Of a DNA stretch of 64,000 nucleotides, positions 36,576-45,265 are shown one piece after another (position 1 is the first letter of the stretch; each line of letters starts with the position of its first letter). The notes below the pieces were generated by a model. The model was given only the letters and a program-made list of their open reading frames with translations, made no database searches and had not been told where the DNA came from. This DNA comes from Bacillota bacterium (GTDB lineage Bacteria; Bacillota; Clostridia; Lachnospirales; Lachnospiraceae), in NCBI GenBank assembly GCA_023423045.1, contig JAFAGA010000074.1, positions 1 to 64,000 of the forward strand, read 5' to 3'. The position numbers and the translations under genes were made by a program.

Positions 36576-37100
36576 CTCAATTTCCTCCCGAAATTTAGTT
36601 TGTAGTAATTAATCTTCACATTTGTACTAACCGTTTTCGTAAAGCCATTTTTTGAAACTTTTGCTGTAACAGTCCATCGATATATACGACTGAGTCATTC
36701 CATAGAACGTCAGCGACTGATTGATATGAATATCACAATAATCACTTAAACGTTCATAATATCAACCTCTTCCGCATACAGGAGATACCTCGCCTCTTCC
36801 ACAGGAATTCCCATTTCCCCCACAATTCGATGAAACGTTTACACTTTATCATTTGTGAGCTCCTTTCTACCACTTTTAGCGGCAATCCGGGTCACTCCGA
36901 CAATATTGTCTCGTAAACTGCAGTAAATATGCGCTTTAATTAGCATATTTATCATTATAATCACATTATACCCCATCTTATGAGGAAAAGTCAACCATTA
37001 ATGTAAATATTTTCCTGAATTTTAAATTGAATATATAAAATAGTTCCAGCAAACCCTTGTGAATGCCGGAAAATTTTTGTCTATATTTTGTATTTTTAGT
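36576..37100. other. Gene-free stretch left of the IS1634-type element
   Basis: The stretch is AT-rich with scattered short open pieces on the minus strand; one reads as IVGEMGIPVEEARYLLYAEE before a stop. They are not joined into a gene and have no ribosome sites. It may be decayed coding sequence. No RNA gene seen. Confidence 0.35.
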
Positions 37101-37158
37101 ATGGCGCAATCTAATGGAATATGTTATAATATAACTATATGATATTGGAAAATGTGTT

Positions 37159-37704
37159 ATGACAATACTATTATTTGGCGTATCGAATGTTGGCAAATCT
37201 GTCACTGGAGAGTTTCTTGCGCATCGTTTAGGGTATGATTTTTACGATCTTGATGAAGAGGTTAAAAAGCATTGGAATACTACATTGGACGACTTTGTTT
37301 CAACAGGGACACTTCGCGAACGTGACCAGATCCGCAGTGACCTTATCAACTCACTTGTTGCCCGTAACGGGGACAAGGTTGTAGCAGTTACCCCGCTGTC
37401 CTACATACAGGCGATCCAGCCACCGTTGTCTTCCCCCGGTATATTTTCCATCGAACGGCTTGATTCCGCTGAAAATATTTTTGACCGTCTGGTTTTCAGC
37501 GATGAAAATGATAACATCTATAAAGATGACGGCTATAAAAATGAGCATAGGGATTATTATCTTTCAGAAATAAGCGCAGACCTCGAATGGTACGGCTCCA
37601 TTTACGCTGATATCAGACACCAGTTTCATATATCCGGCAGACTACCAGAAGATGTGGCTGATACATTGATTATGGAATATCATCTCGGCAGGGAGGAGGC
37701 ATAA
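37159..37704 (+). CDS. Shikimate-kinase-like P-loop protein inside the IS element
   Basis: The 181-residue product has a Walker A loop GVSNVGKSVTG, then LAHRLGYDFYDLDEEVKKHW, matching the shikimate kinase 'F.D.D..I' segment, and a TLRERDQ stretch like its adenylate-kinase helix. The GGG shikimate-binding motif is replaced (VVAVTPLS), and the lid region (YYLSEISADLEWYGSIY) differs, so true shikimate kinase activity is unlikely. ATG 37159 has only a weak GGAAA site. It ends four bases before the transposase start, an arrangement that implies cotranscription and a role with the element. Function unknown. Confidence 0.7.
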   Translation: MTILLFGVSNVGKSVTGEFLAHRLGYDFYDLDEEVKKHWNTTLDDFVSTGTLRERDQIRSDLINSLVARNGDKVVAVTPLSYIQAIQPPLSSPGIFSIERLDSAENIFDRLVFSDENDNIYKDDGYKNEHRDYYLSEISADLEWYGSIYADIRHQFHISGRLPEDVADTLIMEYHLGREEA

Positions 37705-37707
37705 CCC

Positions 37708-39519
37708 ATGTATTTACGTAAGATCCAGCGCCCCCAGGGTGTTTACCTTGCAATCCAGGAAAGCTATTATGACAGTTCCAGCAGGCAAAGCCGGACCCGT
37801 ACCGTCCAGAGTCTCGGATATTTAGAAGCCTTAAAAGCGGAACACGATGATCCCATCGCTTTCTTTACCCAGAAAGCCCTGGAAATGACGAAACAAAAGA
37901 AGACAGAAAAATCTATCACCATAACGACTGACTCCCATACAAAAATGAATACGGATACAGACGATGTCCGCAACATCGGTTACGGTGTGTTAAAGGATCT
38001 GTATAAAAAACTGGAACTGGACAAGTTTTGGAACTGGAAGACAAGAAATCTTTCCATAGAATTCAGTGTGGACCAGATTTTCCGGCTGCTTGTCTTCTCG
38101 CACGTTCTTAATTCTGCCTCAAAGAACGGAACCTTTGAACACAGAAATTTCTACTTTGAAGACTTTAGTGATTTTTCCCTTGATGACATCTATCACGCGC
38201 TGGACATCATCTGTGACAATAAGGAAGCCCTGCAGAAATGGATTTATGACCATTCTGCTAATATCTGTACCAGGGACATGTCCGTATCTTATTTTGACTG
38301 CACGAATTATTACTTTGATATCGGGCGGTCAGACATGGATACACTGGATGCTAACGGTAACCCAGTGGATAAAGAAGGGAATCCGGCAGCCGCAAAATAC
38401 AGGAAACGTGGCCCCGAAAGGAACCACCGCCCAGATCCCATTGTTGAAATGGGGTTACTGATGGACCGGAACGGCATCCCCTTCGCTTTTGATTTATTTC
38501 CCGGGAATGAATCCGAGAAAGTCCATATGCGTCCGATTATTAACCGTGTTAAAAATGAATTTTCTGATAGCCGCATTATTTTTGTGGCAGACAGGGGATT
38601 AAATACCTCTGACAACATTTATTATCTGAATGGAGATAATAAAGGAGACCATAATCAGCGTGACGGATATGTCTATGGGCAAACAATAAGAGAAGCAGAC
38701 GCAGAATTTAAAAAATGGGTTTTAGGGGGTGGATACCGCATTTATAAAGTCATAAATGATGATGGAGAAGAAGTATCCTTCCAGCACAAATCCAGAATTT
38801 ATCCCAAAGAGCTACATGTAAATGTAACAAAGCCGGGGAGAAAGAATCCATTAAAGAAAACGGTTTCTATTAACCAAAAGCAAATGGTCTATTATTCGGG
38901 AAAATATGCAAAAAAACAACAGGCCGACAGAGAAGTAATGATCCAGCGGGCAAAAGATTTGATTAAGCATCCCAAGAAGTATGATAAAGTAACATCTGCA
39001 GGTTCTGCTGCATATGTCCTAAATATAGCTTTTGACAAAAACACCGGAGAAATCGTTGAAGGGAAATCCCTCGGGCTGGATTTTAAAAAAATCGAAGAAG
39101 AAAAGAAATATGACGGGTATTATTCCATCGTAACCAGTGAATTGGATATGTCAGATACAGAAGTGCGGGAGGTTTACCGTGGCCTGATCCGTATCGAGGA
39201 TACCTTCAAAATATCCAAAACAGAGTTTGATTCCAGACCGGTCTTTGTCCGTACCAACGACCACATAGATGCACACTTCACGACTTGTTTTACAGCACTG
39301 GTACTAATCCGGTTGCTACAGACAAAACTGGAGAACAAATATCCTGTTGGAAAAATCATAAATGCCTTGAAAAAATACTGCTGTGTACCTCTTGATACAA
39401 ACACCTATCAGTTCACTTATTACGATGAGATCCTTGCAGCCTGTGGCAGAACCTTTGACATGGAATTAGACAATAAATACCGTACACGCCAGCAGATACA
39501 ACGTCTTCTACGGTACTAA
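37708..39519 (+). CDS. IS1634-family DDE transposase
   Basis: The 603-residue protein has the family layout: an N-terminal segment (MYLRKIQRPQGVYLAIQESYYD), the first catalytic Asp region (YFDCTNYYFDI), the long inserted 'KYRKRGPERNHRPDPIVEMGLLMDR' type strand region, the second Asp at IIFVADRGLN, and the C-terminal Glu segment EVYRGLIRIEDTFKISK, with the terminal DAHF..CF.AL motif. It appears intact. AGGAGG lies upstream of ATG 37708. It cuts and joins DNA to move the element. Confidence 0.95.
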   Translation: MYLRKIQRPQGVYLAIQESYYDSSSRQSRTRTVQSLGYLEALKAEHDDPIAFFTQKALEMTKQKKTEKSITITTDSHTKMNTDTDDVRNIGYGVLKDLYKKLELDKFWNWKTRNLSIEFSVDQIFRLLVFSHVLNSASKNGTFEHRNFYFEDFSDFSLDDIYHALDIICDNKEALQKWIYDHSANICTRDMSVSYFDCTNYYFDIGRSDMDTLDANGNPVDKEGNPAAAKYRKRGPERNHRPDPIVEMGLLMDRNGIPFAFDLFPGNESEKVHMRPIINRVKNEFSDSRIIFVADRGLNTSDNIYYLNGDNKGDHNQRDGYVYGQTIREADAEFKKWVLGGGYRIYKVINDDGEEVSFQHKSRIYPKELHVNVTKPGRKNPLKKTVSINQKQMVYYSGKYAKKQQADREVMIQRAKDLIKHPKKYDKVTSAGSAAYVLNIAFDKNTGEIVEGKSLGLDFKKIEEEKKYDGYYSIVTSELDMSDTEVREVYRGLIRIEDTFKISKTEFDSRPVFVRTNDHIDAHFTTCFTALVLIRLLQTKLENKYPVGKIINALKKYCCVPLDTNTYQFTYYDEILAACGRTFDMELDNKYRTRQQIQRLLRY

Positions 39520-39621
39520 TATTTTTTATTATTCTCAAACAAGGTGCCTGTACGCTATACAAAGGAAATGGCGCAGCCCAGTGTTTACAATGGTTGCGCC
39601 GTTTTTGCTTCCAAACTTGAG

Positions 39622-39758
39622 ATGTCCTTATCATAATACGGTGAAAATAAAATGTCAAGACAAAATTAGCGCTCTTTAACCAAGAGTGCTAATAACGCAA
39701 TGTCTTTTTTCCCGTTAACCCTATTTCTCCCGTCAGTCCTCCTCAAAAAAGATGGCCT
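39622..39758. repeat. 137-bp direct repeat, copy 2
   Basis: Copy of 35164-35300 (132 of 137 identical). It contains a promoter pointing left into the IS end and the true 3' end of the DUF5721 gene. It begins 20 bases after the right end proposed for the IS element. Confidence 0.92.
39666..39692 (-). promoter_or_regulatory. Second, slightly decayed CIRCE site
   Basis: TTAGCGCTC, nine bases, GAGTGCTAA: one mismatch to the CIRCE consensus in the left arm. It belongs to repeat copy 2 and no longer stands before htpG. Confidence 0.8.
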
Positions 39759-40233
39759 GCTCCTTCAGTATCTCCTTCACTCGCTTATCCCATTCCTGCT
39801 CCAGGGTCTTATCCAGGGTAAAGGTCTTGATTGCGGTTCCCGTAATGATATGAAGTATGTTCTTCTCAAATCTGACATTCAGGTATAAACCGCCCAGCTC
39901 CTGTTCGCTGATTCTTCCGCCGGAGCGCTGCAGCAACTCCTCGCTTTGCAGTCTGGGCAGCTGGAATACGATTTTTAAGGAAAGGGGTGTCTTATTTCCC
40001 TTAATCATGGAGTAGACAACCGTTCTTACATCACTCCAAAGGATATTACGGCTGTTCTCTCTCCTCTCCTCCAGCTCTTCCTCAGAGAAAAAGGCTTCAT
40101 TCAACTGTCCGTTGATGGTAAAGTTAGTAAAGGTCGCCAGCTCCATCTCCCGAAGGATAAAATGGTCAAAGGCGGCTTGTGCAAGAAGCTTAGCCATAAA
40201 AGACTTTACTTCCGTAATCCTCAGCGAAATCAT
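39733..40233 (-). CDS. DUF5721 family protein
   Basis: The 166-residue protein (MISLRITEVKSFMAKLLAQAAFDHFILREMELATFTNFTI...) resembles DUF5721, a family mostly known from Lachnospiraceae and of unknown role. It has no signal or TM segment. ATG 40233 has AGGAGAG upstream. Its last codons are duplicated next to htpG, so it was probably the immediate upstream neighbour of htpG before the 4.3-kb block appeared. That arrangement is inferred from the repeats. Confidence 0.7.
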   Translation of the reverse strand: MISLRITEVKSFMAKLLAQAAFDHFILREMELATFTNFTINGQLNEAFFSEEELEERRENSRNILWSDVRTVVYSMIKGNKTPLSLKIVFQLPRLQSEELLQRSGGRISEQELGGLYLNVRFEKNILHIITGTAIKTFTLDKTLEQEWDKRVKEILKEQAIFFEED

Positions 40234-40413
40234 AGGTTTCTCTCCTTAAGGCACAACATAATATTGATATGGCAGCAAAGCAACTTCTCCATAGCTTTCA
40301 ATTACTTGTAAAAAATGTAAAAACTCAAATGTTTTCCTGGTATAGTTTTTCTTCAAATGACGAACAATAAGAACAGATGATCCCATTTCACATCAAACAG
40401 GAGGAATGTAATC

Positions 40414-40602
40414 ATGTATTATGAATCTGCCAGAAAAACATATTATCGATTTCCATCCCTTAGCAGCATACAGGATTTTGACAAACATCACTATTATCCA
40501 GATAAACCCTACTCTTCCGGTGAAAATCTGCGCTTTCAGTCCCAATACGGCGAATATGAGCACTCTTTGGAAGGGTATGAAGATCATACGGATATCTTTT
40601 AA
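40414..40602 (+). CDS. Small Tyr-rich protein of unknown function
   Basis: 62 codons, preceded by a strong CAGGAGG site eight bases ahead of ATG 40414. The product is highly polar with 10 Tyr, several His and Asp/Glu, and no hydrophobic segment. The good ribosome site argues for a real small gene, although similar short frames can arise by chance. A hairpin follows (40672-40697). Confidence 0.5.
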   Translation: MYYESARKTYYRFPSLSSIQDFDKHHYYPDKPYSSGENLRFQSQYGEYEHSLEGYEDHTDIF

Positions 40603-40671
40603 ACAAAATTAAAAAAGTAAACGTCAATAAAAGGTCAGCAATAACAGCAACAAGAGTAATAAGAAGATGGA

Positions 40672-40697
40672 CGGGGGCTTTTTTGCAACAGCCCCCG
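40672..40697 (+). terminator. GC-rich hairpin after the small ORF
   Basis: CGGGGGCT and AGCCCCCG (40672-40679/40690-40697) pair around a T-rich loop. No T-run follows on either strand, so its role as a terminator is uncertain. Confidence 0.45.
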
Positions 40698-40747
40698 CTA
40701 TTCGTTATAAACTGTGCCTTCCCATTTGCAACTTCATTCTACTCAAG

Positions 40748-40825
40748 TTAACAATCTACGGTTTCCTCCATTTTATTAACCAGCAGCTTATCATCGTCCA
40801 CGATAAGGATACGGATATTTCCCAT
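40748..40825 (-). pseudogene. Truncated response-regulator receiver (25 residues)
   Basis: A minus-strand frame starts at ATG 40825 with GGAGG eight bases upstream. It reads MGNIRILIVDDDKLLVNKME and stops after 25 residues (EETVDC). This is the first strand and helix of a CheY-like receiver domain, with the acidic pair DDD in place, but the rest of the domain is missing. It is a decayed or deleted regulator gene whose start signals survive, or a very short expressed peptide. Confidence 0.6.
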
Positions 40826-40855
40826 AAATAGCATCCTCCCTTTGCCTTTCTTCAT

Positions 40856-41524
40856 TTACAGATATATTTTAAGCAGTGCTAATACGAGAAGATGAGCGGG
40901 ATAAAAGATATAGAATGCATACTTTATATTTTTTCCCTTCTGCCCGTTATAAAGGAAGATTGGCAGCATTGCAAGTACCGCAAAAGTTTGAATTCGGTTG
41001 ATCGAAATAGATACCAGCAGCAGTGCCCCTGTACACAGAAGCCTGTTCCCACGGAAGAAATAAAAAGCCACAATCAGTGCTATTCCTGCCGCTCCATAAT
41101 CCGTTCTCAAATATTCGGCAGCAACACAGAAGCCGAGAACAAGAAGGATATTCAGCACATTAACCGCAAAAGCATTCTTCTCAAACCTCGTCTTCGCTTC
41201 TTTCATCAGGAAGAGGCACAAAAGCCCCAGAAACAGGGTAAAGAAAATATTCTGATGTTTAAATTCCAGAATTTTTCCATAAAAGGCAAGATCAAAGGGT
41301 ACTTCGGAAATCAGGACAAATGCTCCCATTCGCATCAGATATTTCCTGGCATCTCTCGTGTGACAGAAGCCCTCCACCAGCAAGAACACAAAGATCGGGA
41401 AAGAAAGCCTCCCGATGTAGCGCATCGCCAGCCAAAGGGCCGTATTACTGGGGATCAGCACCGCTGCCGTATGATCAATCAGCATGGTGATAATCGCTAT
41501 TATCTTCAAATAAAATGAATTCAC
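40856..41524 (-). CDS. TraX family membrane protein
   Basis: The start is probably GTG 41524, eight bases after GGGGGG; GTG 41533 overlaps that site. The 222-residue protein has about seven TM helices and TraX features: IIAIITMLIDHTAAVLIP, MRYIGRLSFPIFVFLLVEGF, and NIFFTLFLGLL. TraX acetylates F-pilin in conjugative plasmids, but chromosomal clostridial homologues are of unknown substrate, belonging to the wider acyltransferase-like membrane family. Not clearly linked to its neighbours. Confidence 0.85.
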   Translation of the reverse strand: MNSFYLKIIAIITMLIDHTAAVLIPSNTALWLAMRYIGRLSFPIFVFLLVEGFCHTRDARKYLMRMGAFVLISEVPFDLAFYGKILEFKHQNIFFTLFLGLLCLFLMKEAKTRFEKNAFAVNVLNILLVLGFCVAAEYLRTDYGAAGIALIVAFYFFRGNRLLCTGALLLVSISINRIQTFAVLAMLPIFLYNGQKGKNIKYAFYIFYPAHLLVLALLKIYL

Positions 41525-41738
41525 CGCTTTCACCCCCCCTTACATTCTTTTTTAGCCTTTCGTCTTTTCCTTATATCCTACAAAGGTTATTTCATCCAAA
41601 ATCCACATATCTGCATATCTCATATTTGGTATTTGCATATTTAATATCTGCGCATCTGGACCCTGCATATCTGAACTCTACATAGTCCTATTACATATGC
41701 ATTCATCCCGCGTCCACATATTCACCCGGTTCTCAATG

Positions 41739-42404
41739 TTAGATATGCATCTTTCTGTTTAATTCCGCCTTCATATTATCTCCCTCAAACAGGATCAAAG
41801 CCGCCAGGCTGATGGCGCTTGTCGCCACACAGATCACCGAAGGAAAGATGACATTTAATACGCCGGTCAGGATAAAAATAATTGGAATAAAACCAAAGAT
41901 AATATCAATGGACAGATACACAATCAAATCCCTGACACCGATTTTCAATATTTTAGCCGCAATCGCCATAACCACCATGGCACCAAAGCATACCGACGGT
42001 ATCACAAAATCCAGGGACCATCCCAGCCATCCCATGGACCAGTCCCATAGAACGGACAGCACACTCAGGAGCACCACCTGCCAGACAATGGCCTTGGGAA
42101 TATTGCTCTTCTTGCGAATGATAGCAAACAGGCTAATCCACATACAGCAAATACCTGCCGCCACAATCAGCGACCACCTGGAATCCCGGGTGAAAATCAG
42201 ATTAATAGCAAAGCTGACAACAATAGCTGCGACGGATACCAGAATGATGATTCGGATAAATATATTGAATTCCTGAAATATCGTAGGGATATTGGGGAAT
42301 ATTTCTTCCTCCGCCCCTCCATTTTCTCTTATTATTCCTCCGCAGAGCGGGCATACCTCATATTTTCCCTGCAGGGATATCTTGCAATTATCACATTTTA
42401 ACAT
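41739..42404 (-). CDS. DUF6320 membrane protein with zinc ribbon
   Basis: The 221-residue protein has an N-terminal zinc ribbon (CDNCKISL...CPLCGG, residues 4-22) followed by six TM helices. The pattern matches DUF6320, which commonly neighbours alcohol acetyltransferase-like and alpha/beta hydrolase genes, as here. It lies 24 bases downstream of the acyltransferase gene. Its role is unknown; an accessory function for the acyltransferase is inferred from context. Confidence 0.75.
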   Translation of the reverse strand: MLKCDNCKISLQGKYEVCPLCGGIIRENGGAEEEIFPNIPTIFQEFNIFIRIIILVSVAAIVVSFAINLIFTRDSRWSLIVAAGICCMWISLFAIIRKKSNIPKAIVWQVVLLSVLSVLWDWSMGWLGWSLDFVIPSVCFGAMVVMAIAAKILKIGVRDLIVYLSIDIIFGFIPIIFILTGVLNVIFPSVICVATSAISLAALILFEGDNMKAELNRKMHI

Positions 42405-42428
42405 CCGTCAACCTCCTAAAGCGTTTTG

Positions 42429-43685
42429 TTAATTAGAGGCAATGATCACCTGAGCTCCCTCATCTGTCAACATACGGAAGAAATTCTTCTGAATTTCCGT
42501 CCCCACATAAGGAGAGGTGAAGCTGATCACCAACTCATCTCCAAAAGAGCACATAGCAATCTGTGGTCTGCTGGCGCTGGTAAAACAATCAAACAGGCGG
42601 ATATACGGAACCAATTCCGGTGTAGTCGTAATCTTGCCGATGTTGGATAAGGTTGCGGTAATTCCGCGGTCACTCAGATAGTTCGCGAAGCGAAGGATCA
42701 CATCCTTGACTGCCAGGGGAATCACCCTCATAAATGCATTGTGCTCCAGAGCGGACAGCCTGTTTATATGTGTGCCGAGTCTTTCCCTGGTAAGCTCTCT
42801 GGCAAAGGACTCCTTCACCGCCGCAATGATATCCCCCAGCTCGTCCGAATTCTTAGCAAAATGATAGCTGACATTAATGGTGGTAAAGAAATTTCTGGCG
42901 GTCACAGAGGGAAAATAAGTCCTCAGATTCACAGGCACCGTAAGTGTCACAGGGTACTTCCGGCTTCTGGCCGGCATATCCATTGATATGGCCTTCATAT
43001 AGAGTGCGGTCAAATAGATGGTCATCGTGGTGTCATAACGGTGGGCCTGCTCCAGCACCTGCCGGACCGAGGTCACCCCCTCCACAATCTTCAGCCGGTT
43101 ATCGATGGACCGTCTCCCGGCGATATGATATGCCCGGCTGAGTTTGATCTTATCCAGCTGCTTATCCCCGCTGTAATGCTTCAGAAAGCTGTCATCCATC
43201 TTCTGAGCAAGGGATGCATCATAGTCGAGCTTCGGCAGCTCCTCACCAAACTTCTCCCCATGCCGCAGCGTCAGATAATAATATACAATTGTCTTTAAAA
43301 AGCCCAGTGCGCCGGTTCCGTCCGTCAGCGCGTGGTACATCTCCAGATTAATCCTCCGGTTATAATAGGATACCTCAAAGAGAAGGTTTCGGCGGTTTAC
43401 CCGGTACAGCATGCTGCAGGGAAGCTTTTTCTCCTCCGTAACCTCCGGCCTGGCATCCGTGCTCTCAAAATAATACCAGAACATCCCCTTACGTAATACC
43501 GTCTGATAGACGGGAAACATGGGGAGAGCCTTATCCAGCGCCCTCTGCAGGGTATCACGGTCAATCTCTTCCTTCAGCTCGCATACAAACCGAAAGACTT
43601 TGGTGTCTTTTTCGCTGGTATTGGGCGGAAATATCTTCGCAGCATTATCCAGCTTCATCCATTCCACAGGTTTTCGTCTCGTCAC
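42429..43685 (-). CDS. Alcohol acetyltransferase-like condensation-fold protein
   Basis: The 418-residue protein begins WMKLDNAAKIFPPN and carries the HxxxDG active site in MYHALTDGTGAL, as in AATase, PapA5 and condensation-domain acyltransferases. Its C-terminal DFGW-equivalent region is FGDELVISFTSPYV. It probably transfers an acyl group to a hydroxyl, but the substrate is unknown. The start is GTG 43685 with AAGGGGG about ten bases upstream. It lies between an esterase gene and DUF6320 on one strand, a cluster seen in other Firmicutes, suggesting formation and cleavage of the same class of ester. Confidence 0.75.
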   Translation of the reverse strand: MTRRKPVEWMKLDNAAKIFPPNTSEKDTKVFRFVCELKEEIDRDTLQRALDKALPMFPVYQTVLRKGMFWYYFESTDARPEVTEEKKLPCSMLYRVNRRNLLFEVSYYNRRINLEMYHALTDGTGALGFLKTIVYYYLTLRHGEKFGEELPKLDYDASLAQKMDDSFLKHYSGDKQLDKIKLSRAYHIAGRRSIDNRLKIVEGVTSVRQVLEQAHRYDTTMTIYLTALYMKAISMDMPARSRKYPVTLTVPVNLRTYFPSVTARNFFTTINVSYHFAKNSDELGDIIAAVKESFARELTRERLGTHINRLSALEHNAFMRVIPLAVKDVILRFANYLSDRGITATLSNIGKITTTPELVPYIRLFDCFTSASRPQIAMCSFGDELVISFTSPYVGTEIQKNFFRMLTDEGAQVIIASN

Positions 43686-43817
43686 GGATCCTGATCCCCC
43701 TTCCGATGTCTATTAATTAAACCAATGAGGCGCCCTGTCAGGGGTGCCGATCGCTATTTCTATTTACCTAATTATTAACGTCTTTTCCATAAATTATCTT
43801 CATTATTAAAATTCCCA

Positions 43818-44744
43818 TTACTCCGGACTGTTCAGAAATCGGTTCATCAACTCATAGCTCCTTTTTACATGAACAAAACGCCTCGGCAAAGAGAGAAATC
43901 CATGGAGGGCATCCTTCATACGGTATACCTCAACCTGGTTGCCTGCCTCAAAAAGCTTCTTGCCATAAGCCTCGGCCTCATCCCTCAGGGGATCGTACTG
44001 GGCTGTAATAATCAGGGTTCTTGGCTGACGGGACAGATCTTCCGCCCGTATGGGAGCCAGATAAGGATTCTGAAGGTCCCCATCACTGCTTTTGTATAAA
44101 TCGATATATTCACAAATCCTCTTGGTGGTAAGCAAAAAATCCGTTCCATTCTCCACGAGTGACGGATAGGGCGAGTTCTCGCTGTGGTCACTGTCCGCCG
44201 AAGGGTAGATCAGTATCTGCCTGGCAGGCAGAAAGCTTCCCCGGTCCCTTGCCATCAGTGATACGGCTGCTGCCAGGTTTCCTCCGGCGCTGTCACCGAT
44301 CAAAGTGATATCCTCCTGCTTCACATCGAACAGCTTTGCATTTTCATAGATTTCCTTTGTGACCGCGTAGCAGTCCTCCGGTGCCGCAGGAAATTTATGC
44401 TCCGGTGCCAGCCGGTAGTCCACGGAGATCACCAGATGTCCCGTCTGCTTGGCCATGTTGGCGCAGACATTGGTATAGGTATCGATATTACCGATCACCC
44501 ATCCGCCTCCATGAAAAAAAATCAACAGCTTCTTCAGTGCATACTCGGGAGATGGCAGGAAGATACGCACCGGAATCTCATGCTCTCCAGCCGATACCTT
44601 GTGGTCCCACATCTTATACAGCGGCTTGATTACAGGGTGCGCTGCTGTTGTCAGCTGCCTCTGCAGCTTATAGGTTTTTTTCATGTCCAAATCCGGATAC
44701 GACAAGGCTTTCAAAGCAATTCTCATCGCCTTATTGATTGCCAT
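43818..44744 (-). CDS. Alpha/beta hydrolase of the HSL family (esterase/lipase)
   Basis: Start chosen at ATG 44744, five bases after GGAGG; the frame opens at 44756. The 308 residues include the oxyanion motif FHGGGWVIGN, the nucleophile GDSAGGNLA, the acid residue in AQYDPLRDE and the base His in DALHGF. The protein is a cytoplasmic carboxylesterase acting on short acyl esters. It is the first gene of a three-gene unit with the acyltransferase and DUF6320 genes. Confidence 0.88.
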   Translation of the reverse strand: MAINKAMRIALKALSYPDLDMKKTYKLQRQLTTAAHPVIKPLYKMWDHKVSAGEHEIPVRIFLPSPEYALKKLLIFFHGGGWVIGNIDTYTNVCANMAKQTGHLVISVDYRLAPEHKFPAAPEDCYAVTKEIYENAKLFDVKQEDITLIGDSAGGNLAAAVSLMARDRGSFLPARQILIYPSADSDHSENSPYPSLVENGTDFLLTTKRICEYIDLYKSSDGDLQNPYLAPIRAEDLSRQPRTLIITAQYDPLRDEAEAYGKKLFEAGNQVEVYRMKDALHGFLSLPRRFVHVKRSYELMNRFLNSPE

Positions 44745-44756
44745 ACAGACCTCCAT

Positions 44757-45265
44757 CCCTTTCCTTAAAGAGAAAAAACATCGCTAATCTCAGCAATTTA
44801 ATTCTACTCAAGATGCATATAAAAGTCAAATAAATCCGTATGTCACCGCCTCAGCGCAATATTGACATCAGGTTTTTGGTATATTACTTTTCCCTTTTCG
44901 CATCACATTGAATGATAAAAACGGAAATTTACTTACAAAAACCCTGAACGCCGCGGACAACGCCTGCCTTCATAACGATAAGCTGATTCCGCTGTCTTTT
45001 ATTCATTCCTATATCACACGCCGTAAGCAATCTGCTGTCAGCTTCAGTGTTATGCCAAACAAACATTTTTATGGGGGCGGATGCATTATTTAGGCGTAAC
45101 AGTTCAGCCCTCCTTCTTAGTACAGGCTGAACTGTTATATTGGGGCCTATCCGGATGAATATCCTGATCACTTCATATTCACATTTATCTATCCATATGT
45201 TATAATTATGACATATGCTATCATCATGTATGTAGTATACAAGCAAAAGGATGGAGGAATAAATA
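44757..45265. other. Gene-free stretch with a perfect 13-bp inverted repeat
   Basis: Between divergent genes. It holds TAACAGTTCAGCC/GGCTGAACTGTTA (45097-45109/45125-45137), a stable hairpin without a T-run, and the promoter of the aldo/keto reductase gene. Bases 44757-45090 show no convincing gene or RNA. Confidence 0.5.
45178..45206 (+). promoter_or_regulatory. Promoter of the aldo/keto reductase gene
   Basis: TTCACA (45178-45183) and TATAAT (45201-45206) with a 17-base spacer, about 60 bases upstream of the start codon. Confidence 0.65.

Larger units (their letters stand above)
37101..39602 (+). mobile_element. IS1634-type insertion element with a passenger gene
   Basis: The element holds two genes on one strand, four bases apart: a shikimate-kinase-like ORF and an IS1634-family DDE transposase. 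Putative terminal repeats are ATGGCGCAATC at 37101 and, on the other strand, ACGGCGCAACC ending at 39602 (9 of 11 matches). No clear target duplication was found. The ends are therefore provisional. Confidence 0.6.

Noticed and set aside
41600..41700. Repeated GCATAT-type words in the gap after the TraX gene
   Set aside because: They are irregular in spacing and sequence, consistent with low-complexity AT-rich DNA rather than a CRISPR or iteron array.
44908..45093. 61-codon plus-strand frame MNDKNGNLL...
   Set aside because: No ribosome site and no recognisable domain; it is probably chance.
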